Below are positions 9,666-20,456 of a stretch of DNA of 64,000 nt, one piece after another. The notes under the pieces are model-generated. The model worked only from the letters and a program-made list of their open reading frames with translations, did no database searches and was not told where the DNA came from. The stretch is from Gnetum montanum (lineage: Eukaryota; Streptophyta; Gnetopsida; Gnetales; Gnetaceae), in the NCBI GenBank assembly GCA_015680685.1, contig MNCI01011336.1, positions 187,877-251,876 on the forward strand, written 5' to 3'. The translations under genes and the position numbers were made by a program. The stretch's first letter is position 1; each line of letters opens with the position of its first letter.

Positions 9666-12600
9666 ATCATCCACTTATACTTTTTTTTCCTCTCCAATTC
9701 TAGCTCACTGTTCGAATTTACGCTTGCATTGCCATGTTGTTAATAACAATTTTTGCGATTATCTTTCGTTTATCATTATACTCCGACTTATAATTACATT
9801 CGTGCATTACACTTAAACCACAAAAAAAAACCAAAACATTTTACATTGCCATGTTGTGTTTGCAATTAAACTCAAAATCAACAAAATTTCTTTTTTATAG
9901 GAAATGATGTACAAGTACAAGAGTTAACTGGTTTCATTCATCTCAATTTACAATTCTCGTATACATTTGAGTCAAAATAGTTTCATAAACAAAGCTAAAA
10001 ATTAGGGATAGGAGGATCATCCCCTTTGGACCCACTGGCATCATGGGCCCCTGTTCCACTGGGGCCAGCTTCGTAGACATCGTCACTGCCTTGATCCTGA
10101 AAATGCAGAAAGAGATAATCAACGTAAGAATAAAAGAAAGACAAAACTTTCAAATATTATGCAGCGAACGAATTTCATACTAACAAAATGCTTACCGTAC
10201 GGGATCCCCCTAAGCTGAATTCCAGTCGGCGAAGGATTTCCTCTTCTGAGACACTGGTCCAATCGGTCCCATCAAGGCCTAGGTCGACATCTGCCAAGGC
10301 ATTCCCCTTGTCAACAGCTGACCAAGTGGGACGTTTTAAAGGGAATTCACCCACTGACACAGCCCCAGAAGTGTTTGTAATCACCCTTGTAGGCGATTCC
10401 ATCTCAACAGTTGTTTTTTGAGCAAAGGTATCAAATGCAGAGCGCAGACCCAGACCCTCCACAAACATCTCAAGCTGACGCTTTTCAATAGACACCTCTT
10501 TCAATGATTTCTTATAATGATACTTGTGGTTCTTTTCATCTTGACCCCATTTGTATACCTTGGAAGCGAAAGATTTCCAATCTTGGCACTTGAGGTTTAG
10601 CAGATCAACCTAGGCCTTACGCTCTGCTAGTCTCCTTGTCAGTGACGCGTGGTGATTGAGTAGGTTCCAGTATCTAGTGTACATGACCTCGAAAGTCCGC
10701 CAAGAGAGATCACCACTTAGTTTAGCAGAGGCGAACTCATACCAAGCCTTGAGATTGTCACATTCAATTGACAACTCGGAAACTTCCTTCTCCTTTGCTT
10801 GAATTTGTAACCACAACTATTCGACAGAACGCCTACAGGTCCACAGTGATTTGGCGTTGTGAATGAGACCTTCTGCCACTTTTTCATAAACTAGCCTTGG
10901 CACCTGCTCGACTTCTGGGGATAGTGTGGGTAAACTCTCTATGCTAACTGTCTTAGAAGGATCCCACCTCAGTTTGGCACCTATGCACACAAAAAGAACA
11001 AGCGCTAAAATGACAAGAACAGGTTGTGAAACTCTAAAGATGCGAAAAACTTGAAACATTCATAACTATCTCAGGGTGGGCTTCCTGAATTCATTCAACA
11101 ACTTCCTCAGTGATACCAACCACAAAATCCATCTTACTTGGCATCTCTGTCCAAGTAAATGGCCCACGAGTGTGAGACGGACTAACCTCCCCAGTCCTTT
11201 CAGGGGGAACCATTTTCATGGGCACGTCCAGTCGCATTGTTCTGGTCTCACTACCTTCGTCTGGAAGCGATAAAAAAATAAAAGTAAGACACCATGAAAA
11301 AACAACTCACAAAGTAACATAATAAAATGAAAGAGAACATACCGTGTCCCCTGTCCCCTTCTGGGTTTGGAGGGTCGCCAAGGTCCAACCTTCCCTTGAG
11401 GAAGCTACTGAACATCTCATCGACACCACTCTAGTCATCCACCAGTTCAGTCTCCATGGTGTCTTCCCATACCTCCTCCATTTTTTCCACCTGATCCTTG
11501 CCGACCTCTTCCTCATCAGTCACTAACTTTGTTATAGTTTCCTCCTCTTCAATAATAGTCTCTAATTCCTGCCTCCTCACTTCTTGAGTCAAGTCTGAAG
11601 GCATCAGTGACATGTAAGTGATCAAAGTAAAAATTATGAATAAGACGAAAACCATAAAGCAACAAGTGTACTAAGTTTACTTACCTTGGGCAGGCATCTT
11701 GAACCGTATACACTTAACCCATGGCTCGTCCACATTTGAGGCCTCCTCGGTTGAACGTTCACGCTTTGTCAGCTTCGAATTGGCCTTGCCAATGATTTCT
11801 TTGATGACCTGTTCTGCTCTTTTCGTAGTATAAGGCATATCGTCTGGTTCCAACCCCACACTATCACGTGTGTGGATTGAGGTACCAGATGATCCCACTA
11901 TCGTGATAGATATGGATTCATCAATTTCCTCAGGCGCATCCTGGGACTTGGCTGTTTCAAACAAATGGTTGCTCCGCGGGATAATTGACCTTGATCCTGT
12001 AGAACATACTTATTGTCCGCACGAACCACTAGGAACTCGGCTAAGCGGCGAAGATAACCGACAAAGAAGGCAAAGGTAAAGTGGGACTGTGCCTTGACAT
12101 TTGAGCGCAATTGCACTATCTCCTTATGCAGGCCCGACAACAAAAATTGGGCCCCGTTATAACGCATTCCGGTTTCTAGGCCGGTTCGCATAATACGCAC
12201 AGCCTCAACACCAAGACTCTGCGCCTGGGAAAGGGATTTAGGAAATACCCGTGCCCTAAATAGAGGATATAATTCATTCACCTCCTCAACCTTTAACTTC
12301 CCCTGCATAGGGAATCCCTTAGCACCCTTGGTAACCTCCAACTAGTCCTCTAATTCACACATCGTATGAAGCTCTTTATGCGCCCTGTCCAAAACTACAC
12401 TTATACCATCCGCCGGTACACCAAACAGGTTCGAAAAGAATTCAGGCAACAGATGGAAAACTATCTTAATACCCTTAATCCGAGTGCTATAGTAAGAGAT
12501 AGACTCGTCGAAGGAATCCACGATCCCGATCATTTTTGCTATCGACACATCAGGGCTCGGGGTCGTAAAGAGCTCCATAAGGCCAATGTCATTTATACAA

Positions 12601-13160
12601 CAGGCGATGGATGGCGGGGTGTGGGTACGCAACCATTTTTGAGCCTTACTGACCTCCCCAAACTTCATTGATAGGGTAGTCTCAGTTCGTCCTGTTGTGA
12701 CAGGGTCTCCGCCAGGAGGGACATCAACTGTAAATACAATTCGAAATCATCATATCAGTATAACCCCTGGCAGTTGAACAAACACGTTAACACATTTAGA
12801 AAATATTATCACTCACCTTTAGTAGTGGACTTAGAGGTGCTACCCAAGTCAGAGTCACGAGGAAAAATTGGCCCCTTATGCGACCAATCTTCATGCAACC
12901 ACTCTCGAGCTTTGCATTGTGTGAACGCTCTAGAGAATCGTTTGTGAAAATGGACGATATCACCCTTGGTTTGAGCTAATACAGCTCTAGGAAGGGTGGG
13001 ATCCACCATAAAGGTCTCTAGAGCAGTACGAGCTAGAGCAAGCCCATCATCCTCAACACATGTTCTGTCTGGGTTAACTTTGGGCCTACAAAAGAACAGA
13101 TGTCAAAACAGAAGCAAATTCCAAATGGTGAAAAGAAATAACAAGCTTAAACGGTCCTAC

Positions 13161-13610
13161 CTATTCACCCGATACACTATGCCAGGAGGGTTCTGGAACA
13201 ACGTGTGCACACGCGCGGCTAAAAATAGGGTGTTGTTGAGGTAACCATGCCCTCGCGGCAATTGGGCCCACACGCGTGTTAACGGGTGAGTAGACTTAGG
13301 CTCGCCAGAGGGACCACCCTTGATGACAAGTGGCCCTTCATCAATATCCTCCATAAAAACTGTGACACCCTCTGAAGCTCCCAGCAACATGGCCTCAAGC
13401 ATGCTTTGTGCCACTTGTTCGCTCAGGTGCGACCAGACAACCACCTTGAATCTGTCCAAGATAAAGGCGAGGAATTCACATGCCCCTTCCCTGAACCATA
13501 CCCCATTATTGTCAACAGTCAAATCAGGGGTGGGTTCATCAGCCTCAATGGGGCCAAACCACGTCAGTACCCCCACTAGCTCAAATACTAGGAGAAAAGG
13601 TTCAGTGTCC
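13161..13610 (-). other. Exon 2: FCP1/NIF-like pseudophosphatase domain
   Basis: FLLVFELVGVL stands where plant FCP1-like proteins have a DxDG or DxNG motif. FLAFILDRFKVVVWS matches the helix-strand after the insert. THPLTRVWAQL matches the KPL..LWE segment with the conserved lysine lost. NTLFLAARVHTLFQNPPG replaces NTLL(I/L)DDSP..A..NPP. DDGLALARTALETF in exon 3 matches DNSL...DL..YLE. The fold is recognisable and the chemistry is gone. Exon length (450) equals that in TatA 1268-1717, with no gap and no stop in either copy. Confidence 0.8.
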
Positions 13611-13699
13611 CTGCAATCAACCAAAATGCCATGATAAATTAGCCATGCATGAAAATGGGATGAAGAACAAAATTTCACATCGTAGGTTGACACTTAGAA

Positions 13700-14500
13700 A
13701 AATCACTCATTGTTTACACTGAGCATATATGCTGGGCATATACGATGTCGAAACTGTTTACGCTCGGCGTATACGCTGGGCGTATACACTGTCAAAACTG
13801 TTTACGCTTAGCGTATATGCTGTCAAAACTATTTATGCTCGGCATATACGCTGGGCGTATATGCTGTCAAAATTGTTTACGCTCGGCGTATATGCTACTT
13901 AACTCGGCGTATACGCTACCAACAAGGTGTTCACACTTATTCGCAGTTGGCATATACGCTGTAAAACTAGTTTACGCTATAAAAATAGTTCTCGCCATGA
14001 AAACAAGTCTACGCTATACACTGCCTGAAAAAGAACAAATTGTTCACGCGCAGTGTATATGTTGTGAAAATTCTCAGCGTATACGCCATAAAACCCTTCA
14101 GTTTACGCTAAACACTGTGTAAACAATTTACACTAAACACTATGCAAACAGTTTACGCTGAACACCGTGTAAACAATCTACGCTGAACACTGTGTAAACA
14201 ATTTACGTTGAACATTGTGTGAACAGCCAGCGTATATGTCGTAAAAAAATAGTCAGCGTATACGCTAATAAAATCATCTACACTTCATGCTGGTAAAATC
14301 GTTTACACTGTGCATTGAAAAGTAGATTATGCTACAAACAACTTAAGCTATGTACAGTATACACTCAGCGTATAGAAACCCTCTACGCTATCTGTCTACG
14401 CTGGGCGTATACGCCGAAACCCTCTACGCTAACTCTCTATGCCGGGCATATACGCCGAAGCCCTCTAAGCTACCGAGACTATCTACGCTATGAAACATGC
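13700..14500. repeat. GCGTATACGC palindrome array in intron 1 of the TatB antisense gene
   Basis: The 930-base intron (14540-13611) is mostly array. A higher-order unit of about 45-50 bases is visible: GTCAAAACTGTTTACGCTCG followed by one or two GCGTATACGCTG copies. Both intact and C-to-T-decayed copies occur. Towards 14100-14250 the unit changes to ACACTGTGTAAACAATTTAC. Confidence 0.85.
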
Positions 14501-14679
14501 ACAGATGAAAATAACTAACAGAGGTAGGATCAGAGCCTACCTGTGTGATGATCCAGGCCACGATGGAACCTTCGGCCTGGGCAGACACTGTAGCATGGCC
14601 TCGCTCTCCTCCACGAAGGTCAGGTTAGGTCCCTTCCTCCCCTAGCCTTCCACTTCCTTGCCTTTGCCCATCTCGACGT

Positions 14680-14965
14680 CCTCTACGCTAGGATTGATAG
14701 GTTTACGGTGAAGGTCTAAACTACTTATGCCTACGCTGAGCCTCTACGCCCGGGTCTGAGCCTCTACGCCGAGTTGGAGTTTCTACGCTCATGCTGAGAT
14801 GGGACGTCTACACTGACGCTTTTACCTCTACGCTCTGCATTTATGCCAGGGTTGGGCCGTTTACTCTTACGCTCAGGGTTTGGTCGCTTACCCTTACGCT
14901 CAAGGTTTAGTGGTTTACGCTTACGCCGAGTCGTCTACGCTTACACTTATGCTCGATGTCTACGC
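14680..14965. repeat. TACGCT word array in the leader of the TatB antisense gene
   Basis: Words TCTACGCT, TTTACGCT, CTTACGCTCA follow each other every 12-20 bases between the TATA box (15017-15005) and the first coding exon. The array would be 5'UTR on the minus strand. A nine-codon upstream ORF starts with ATG at 14672 in TatB; in TatA that ATG is CTG. Confidence 0.65.
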
Positions 14966-15004
14966 TTGCTTCCAGTTTACAATGTTTGCAAAATGACACC
15001 CTTA

Positions 15005-15017
15005 CCTTTTATATAGC
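15005..15017 (-). promoter_or_regulatory. TATA box of the antisense gene (TatB)
   Basis: GCTATATAAAAGG on the minus strand lies about 420 bases before the first coding ATG. The surrounding sequence (14990-15130) aligns with TatA 10-130, so the promoter region is a conserved part of the element and not a chance AT stretch. It suggests transcription independent of the LTR. Confidence 0.6.
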
Positions 15018-15234
15018 ACTCCGCTGCTGCCGCCACCATCGCCTTACAGTTTGTCTCTTTTTTGCTTTTTTTACTCATTTTAATCAAAATTTGTTCAAAA
15101 ATTCAAAAATAAAAAATATATATGTATATTTAAAACAAAATAAATACTACCACGTCTTGATTCCCTTGTAAACCAACTTCAGAAGTCCACACCAAACATT
15201 TTCGCGCAGACTCTCTTGTGCAAATTTTATGATA

Positions 15235-15400
15235 AACATACGGCTCGGTATGGCCTTAAACTACCATGAAGGCCCGGTATGACCTTAAACTGCCATATAC
15301 AAACCCCTACAGCCCAGTAAGGCCTTAAATTGCCACCCACGGCCCGGTAAGGCCTTAAACTGCCATGCGTCCCAGTGTTTCGGTAAACCACCACCATACA
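15235..15400 (+). repeat. TAAACT-core repeats before the RT frame (TatB)
   Basis: Four to five units like GGCCCGGTAAGGCCTTAAAC, spaced about 35 bases. They end just before the pol frame that opens at 15400. The repeat family is the one seen at 9400-9665 and 18990-19390. Confidence 0.75.
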
Positions 15401-18400
15401 TGTACACATGCCTTACGTTGCCAGAGAACATGGAACAATACCTGTTAGCTCATTCTGCTCTCTGTTTATTGGCAGAAGCAAGTCTGATGGATTATCAGCA
15501 TTTATTTGCACCGTTAATCATCAATGGGCTGCACGGAAGGATCGCAAGGGACATCGACATAAATCTCATCCACTTAAGTTTATCAATGGATGACGCAGTC
15601 ATAGCCTCAACACAGCAAATGATAGATAACTACAAAGGTATGACAAAGACCCTTGACATAGAAGCTGAAAACATCACCGAAGACCTGTTGACCGAAACCC
15701 CCATCACCATGCCCGATGGAGAAATTAAAATATTAAAACTAAGTACATTACTACAACCCCAACTAGCCAAAGACCTAGAGAATGTGCTTAGGGACAACAT
15801 AAAAGCATTCGCGTGGTCATACACGGACATGCTGGGATTGGATCCTCGAATCGTCTAGCATAATATTATCCTTGATCCAAAATTGAGGCCAGTGAAGCAA
15901 AAAGCATGAAAGGTTAAACTCGAGGTGGCATTGGCAATTCGCAATGAGATCACCAATATTTATCAGGCTGGTTTCATTTGGGCTGTCGATTACGTCGATT
16001 GGGTATCCAAGATGGTCATTGTCCCGAAGAAGAACGGAAGCATTTGCTTATGCATTGACTTCCGGGATCTAAACATTGCAATCATAAAAGATGATTTTCC
16101 CCTACCTAGCATCGATCAACTTGTTGACTCGACCGCTGGGCATGCCCTATTATCTTTTATGGATGGCTTCTCGGGATACAACCAGATACGTATTAACCCG
16201 GAGCATCAGCTCTAGACTACCTTCATGACACCATGGGGAATCTTTTGTTATACAATGATGTCCTTCGGCCTCAAGAACGTTGTGGCCACATATCAACGAG
16301 CGATGACATTCATTTTTGGCGATTACATGTTACACTTGCTCAACAACTACGTAGACGACATTGTCGTTAAATCGAAGACATCGGAACAACATGTACAAGA
16401 TCTTAACTTAGTACTAAAACATTGTTTAAAATATGAACTGAGGCTTAACCCAAAGAAATGCGTCTTCGGCGTCAAGACAGGCAAAATGCTTGGATTCATA
16501 GCCTTGGAAGCAGGGATACGAATAGACCCCAATAAATTTAAGGCCATAACAAACTTAAAACCACCTGGTAACCTTACCGAACTTCAAGGTTTACAAGGTA
16601 GATTACAGTTCATTAGAAGGTTCATAGAAAAACTAACAGACAAATTAAAACCTATGAATCACTTGTTACGCAAGAACGTCCATTTTGAATGGACTCCCTA
16701 GTGTCAAGAAGCATTCGATAATATTAAAATAGCACTTGCGCTACTACCCACGGTTTATCCACCTCAAAATGATAAACCGTTTTACATCTATCTCGCCACT
16801 TCGGATTTGTCAATCGCGTCTATGCTTTGCTAGAAACAAAATGATGGAATTAAAGTCCCTATCTATTACTTAAGCCATGCATTAGTTACCTACAAGAAAA
16901 ACTATAATGAGGTGGAGAAGTCATGTTTAGCTTTGGTCTTTTCTCTAAGAAAATGGCGACATTACCTCTTCCATAACCAAGTCAATATAATCTGCAAGGA
17001 TAATGTGCTTAGAGAAATTACAAGAAACATTTACGAGACAAGTCGGATAGCCCGTTGGAAAGCCATGATAGCTGAGTTTGACCTACATTACATAGCGTAA
17101 TCATCAGTTAAGGGTCAAGCCATAGCAAATCAAATGAACACATCACCAACGCACGATCAAGCAATGATAGAGCTAGAATTCCCAGATGAAAATATAAGCG
17201 CAATAGACATAGTACCCAATGACTACGATGCCATTTTAAATTTTGATGGAGCATCCACCTCTTGAGGAGGAAGTGCTGTCACTATCATCACCTATCCCTC
17301 CAGGGAGATCACACCCTTTGCTTATCGTTTCAGCTTTCACTATACCAACAACATAGTAGAGTATGAAGGTCTCCTTAGAGGTCTCGCGACAGCACTGGCT
17401 TCAGACATCACACAACTGGTGGTCAGAGGAGACTCACAACTGGTCTTAAACCAAGTCACAGATATTTATACATGCAAAGCGCAACATTTACAACCATACT
17501 GCGACTTGGCAAAACACTTAATGAAGCGATTCGAAAACATTGATGTACAACACATCTCTAGAAATGATAATACCATCGCAGATGCACTGGCCACCTTAGC
17601 GTTAAACATATTGCCTGACATGTTCCATACATTACCAAGCTCCATAATTAGTTGTGCCAAACCAATAACTGATACGCCTAATACGTTGCCAATTGCATCA
17701 GTTAGTACAACACACGTAATAGAATGGTATGATGACATAAAAGAGTACCTTCTAAGCAGTGAAACACTATAGCACTTAACGAATGCATAAAAAGATGCGG
17801 TATGAAAGCTTTCTTGGAAATATGCACTGGTAGGAGACACATTGTGCCGTCGATCCTACAAAGGCATATTGCTAACATGCGTTTGTAGTACTGACGCCCA
17901 AACCATCGTTGAGGAAGTACACAATGGACTATGCGGAGGACACATAGGACCAAAAGCAATGGCAACAAAGATAAGACGTCTAGGCTATTATTGGCCACAC
18001 ATGGAGTATGATTGTATCTCCAAGGTTAAAACATGCAGTACCTATCAAATACATAGTAATCTAATCTATGTCCCACCAAATGAGTTGCATACAGCACAAA
18101 TCACGTGGCCTTTCCAAAAGTGGGGGCTTGACCTTATCGGACCAATACCGCCCTCATCTTCTGAAGGGCATAGTTTCATCATAACTGCAACAGAATACTT
18201 CACGAAGTGGGTAGAAGCTATTCACTTTCGGAAAATCACTTCTAAACACATATGCAACTTCATTCTCAAAAATATTGTAACCCGTTTTGGCATCCCTATG
18301 ACCATCATCACTGATAATGGGCCCCAATTTAGCAGTGTTGAAGCCAAAACTTTTTGTGAAAGTCTAGGGATCAAAAACTCATTTTCATCCCCTTATTACC

Positions 18401-18963
18401 CTCAGAGAAATGGGCAAGCAGAGGCAATAAACAAAAACATCATCAAAATACTTAAGAAGATGCTCACCCAAAGCTAGAGAAGATGGCACGAATAATTGGT
18501 CTACGCATTATGGGCATATCGTACTACACATCGGACTTCAACAGGTAAAACGCCATATAGTCCTGTTTACGGTTCAGAAGCTGTTTTAGCTCTGGAATTG
18601 TAGGTACCATCTTTAAGGATCACACTTTCCAGACTCCTGGACGAAGGGAAAAACAATGACCTACGCATCATTGACCTAGACTCAGTGGAGGAGGAACGCA
18701 TACATGCACTGGATCAGATCAAGTGGTACTAAAAATAGCAACAACAATGTCATCAGCACGACATTCATAAGCGTCCCATCAAAGAAGGTGACCTTGTACT
18801 TAAGGTCGTTCGGGAACACCTAAACAAATTCTCAGCTAACTGGGAAGGGCCCTACTTGGTCACCAAAGCTTGTGACAATGGAGCATTCAAGTTAGCTGAT
18901 ATGGAAGGGCGTGAGCCTGCAAATCCTACTAATCACTTGTTCTTGAAACCATTCCATATTTGA
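15400..18963 (+). pseudogene. TatB pol: RT, RNase H, archaeal RNase H, integrase
   Basis: One frame of 1188 codons runs from 15400 to TGA at 18961-18963 without a frameshift, but with about a dozen stops. RT: VPKKNGSICLCIDFRDLN, DDFPLPSIDQLVD, SFMDGFSGYNQI, FGLKN and the catalytic YVDD near 16350. First RNase H: about 16700-17150. A second, archaeal-type RNase H follows from 17236 (FDGAST, VEYEGLLRGL, VVRGDSQLVLNQV, NTIADALATLAL), the hallmark of the Tat clade. Integrase: H..H..C zinc region with the last Cys changed to Tyr (KTCSTYQ), then LDLIGPI, TDNGPQF and a Glu in QAEAINK (D,D,E). The start codon is not certain; a splice acceptor GTTGCCAG at 15415-15422 could join this frame to protease. 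Confidence 0.85.
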
Positions 18964-18989
18964 GTACAAGCTCAAGTATGTGCGAGTCC

Positions 18990-19390
18990 TAGCATCACGA
19001 CTATAAACTGATACCACAGCTCGTCCTGGAATCATGACTTAAAACTGATACCACCGCTCATCCTGGAATCATGACGGTAAACTGATACCATAGAACAGTC
19101 TTGGAATCATGAATTAAAACTGATACCACAGCTCGTCCTAGCATCATGACAATAAACTGATACCACACAGTGTCTGCAATGATAATAAACTAGCACCCAT
19201 CCGGTATGACAGTAAACTGCCACAGTTGCATTTGCCAGAGTCCGCTAAGACTATAAACTGGTTTGCCTCTTCACGGTCTGCCAAGACTAGAAACTGGCAA
19301 TGTACCATCCACCACGATGCTAAACTAGCAATGTGTAATGGGTCATGACATAAAACTAACCCATGATAGTCCACTAAGACTATAAAATGG
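18990..19390 (+). repeat. TAAACTG-core repeats after integrase (TatB)
   Basis: Units like AAACTGATACCACAGCTCG followed by TCCTGGAATCATGAC, about 45 bases, three to four times, then shorter units of about 30 bases with ACTATAAACTGGC. They correspond to 52020-52570 in TatC. Confidence 0.8.
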
Positions 19391-20440
19391 CAATTTCATC
19401 TCTGGTTCTCCAATCTATGGTTGCATACAAACTTCATCAGAATCGCTGCATCGCTCACCATCTGCCGATCCTACCAACATTTCCGCCATTCATATATAGT
19501 GCCTGAACTCTCATCCGATGAATTCATTTCATTAGTAGCTGTTTTAAGTCTAAGCTTGCTTATTCACTCATGGTTTTCTTATCTTCTTGGAGTTGTGTTT
19601 TCAGGATGACACTCAGAGGCGTTCGTACAAGAATGCACTTTGTTATAAGTAGCAAGGTGAGATGTTGTTCACAGCACATGTGGCAAGACTAAATCAAACC
19701 ATTCACTAGTATATCCCCATTTCCCGGTACATTTCCTATTTATTCATCGACATACTCCACTCAGCCACACCTCTGATACACCAAATACACTCAAAACTTT
19801 GAGTACACTGTCGTGCACTATAACACTTTGAAGCAGTTGCAACACACAGCATAGCACTTGAGCATGAGTACAAGATCAAAACAAAGGTTCTTCCAAAAAA
19901 GAAAAGAGATGAGATGACAGTTGTCTCTTCCCAAAAACAAACACAAGACGAGATGACAGTTGTCTTGAAAACAAATACTCATGTCAAAAACAATCGAGTG
20001 ATATCCAGTTGCATGGATTTGGCTCTCCGCCAATAGGTTCCCCCTTAAACACTAAACAAGGGTCTTGTTTCTCCAAAGAATGCAACACATCATCACGTGG
20101 CTTTGGTCTCGCCAACAAGTCCTCTTGGACACTAACAAGAGTCTTGTTCCGCCAAAGGATGCGCATCGCATGCCTTGATTCCGAGTCTGCTAAATAATGG
20201 CTATTAACAAGGATTAGCATGATACACACCAGAGCATCCCCGTTACCAAGCACAATCCCTTGATCAGTTCCCAATCTCCACATCCCTACCCAGCTACAAG
20301 TTTTACTCCTCCAATCCTATGTACTACTGAACATGGTGCGATGATGTCTAGTCACGCGACAAAGGACAAAGTCTTGATCGAGTTGCTTGGTGTTTTGCAC
20401 TTCTTTGTCGATGCTTCTTGGGTCGATTCCTCCAAGCGTC
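19391..20440 (+). other. TatB 3' region between repeats and polypurine tract
   Basis: No convincing coding frame is seen. A strong 3' splice site-like element (TTGTGTTTTCAG at 19593-19604) is matched in TatC at 53167-53178 with related downstream bases. Short direct repeats occur: GAGATGACAGTTGTCT at about 19910 and 19951, and a pair around ACAAGGGTCTTGTTTC (20050 and 20133, period about 82). Confidence 0.5.
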
Positions 20441-20456
20441 AACAAAGAGGGGCAAA
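20441..20456 (+). other. Polypurine tract of TatB
   Basis: AACAAAGAGGGGCAAA immediately precedes the LTR TGAAACACC. TatC has the same tract at 53926-53941. It would prime plus-strand DNA synthesis. Confidence 0.75.

Larger units (their letters stand above)
9995..14596 (-). pseudogene. Antisense eight-exon gene of TatB with inactive FCP1-like domain
   Basis: Exons (minus strand): 14596-14541, 13610-13161, 13085-12817, 12727-11685, 11594-11343, 11260-11051, 10980-10196, 10096-9995. Every intron begins GT and ends AG, and the phases agree throughout, giving about 1055 codons and TAG at 9997-9995. Exon 2 and the start of exon 3 form an FCP1/NIF-like HAD domain without catalytic Asp. Exon 4 holds a globular region (around LPEFFSNLFGVPADG) that I cannot assign; it faintly recalls plant mobile-domain proteins. 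Exon 5 is very acidic; exon 7 has a helical, coiled-coil-like part (KEKEVSELSIECDNLKAW). Damage: TAG at about 12342 and in exon 5, TGA in exon 6, two TAG in exon 7 (10817, 10610), and a one-base frameshift near 11965. Its start is uncertain: 14596 is the first in-frame ATG, but the frame is open a little upstream. Confidence 0.75.

Noticed and set aside
13700-14500. Palindrome array as centromeric or other satellite DNA
   Set aside because: The array is confined to defined non-coding parts of one element family and lacks a fixed monomer length.
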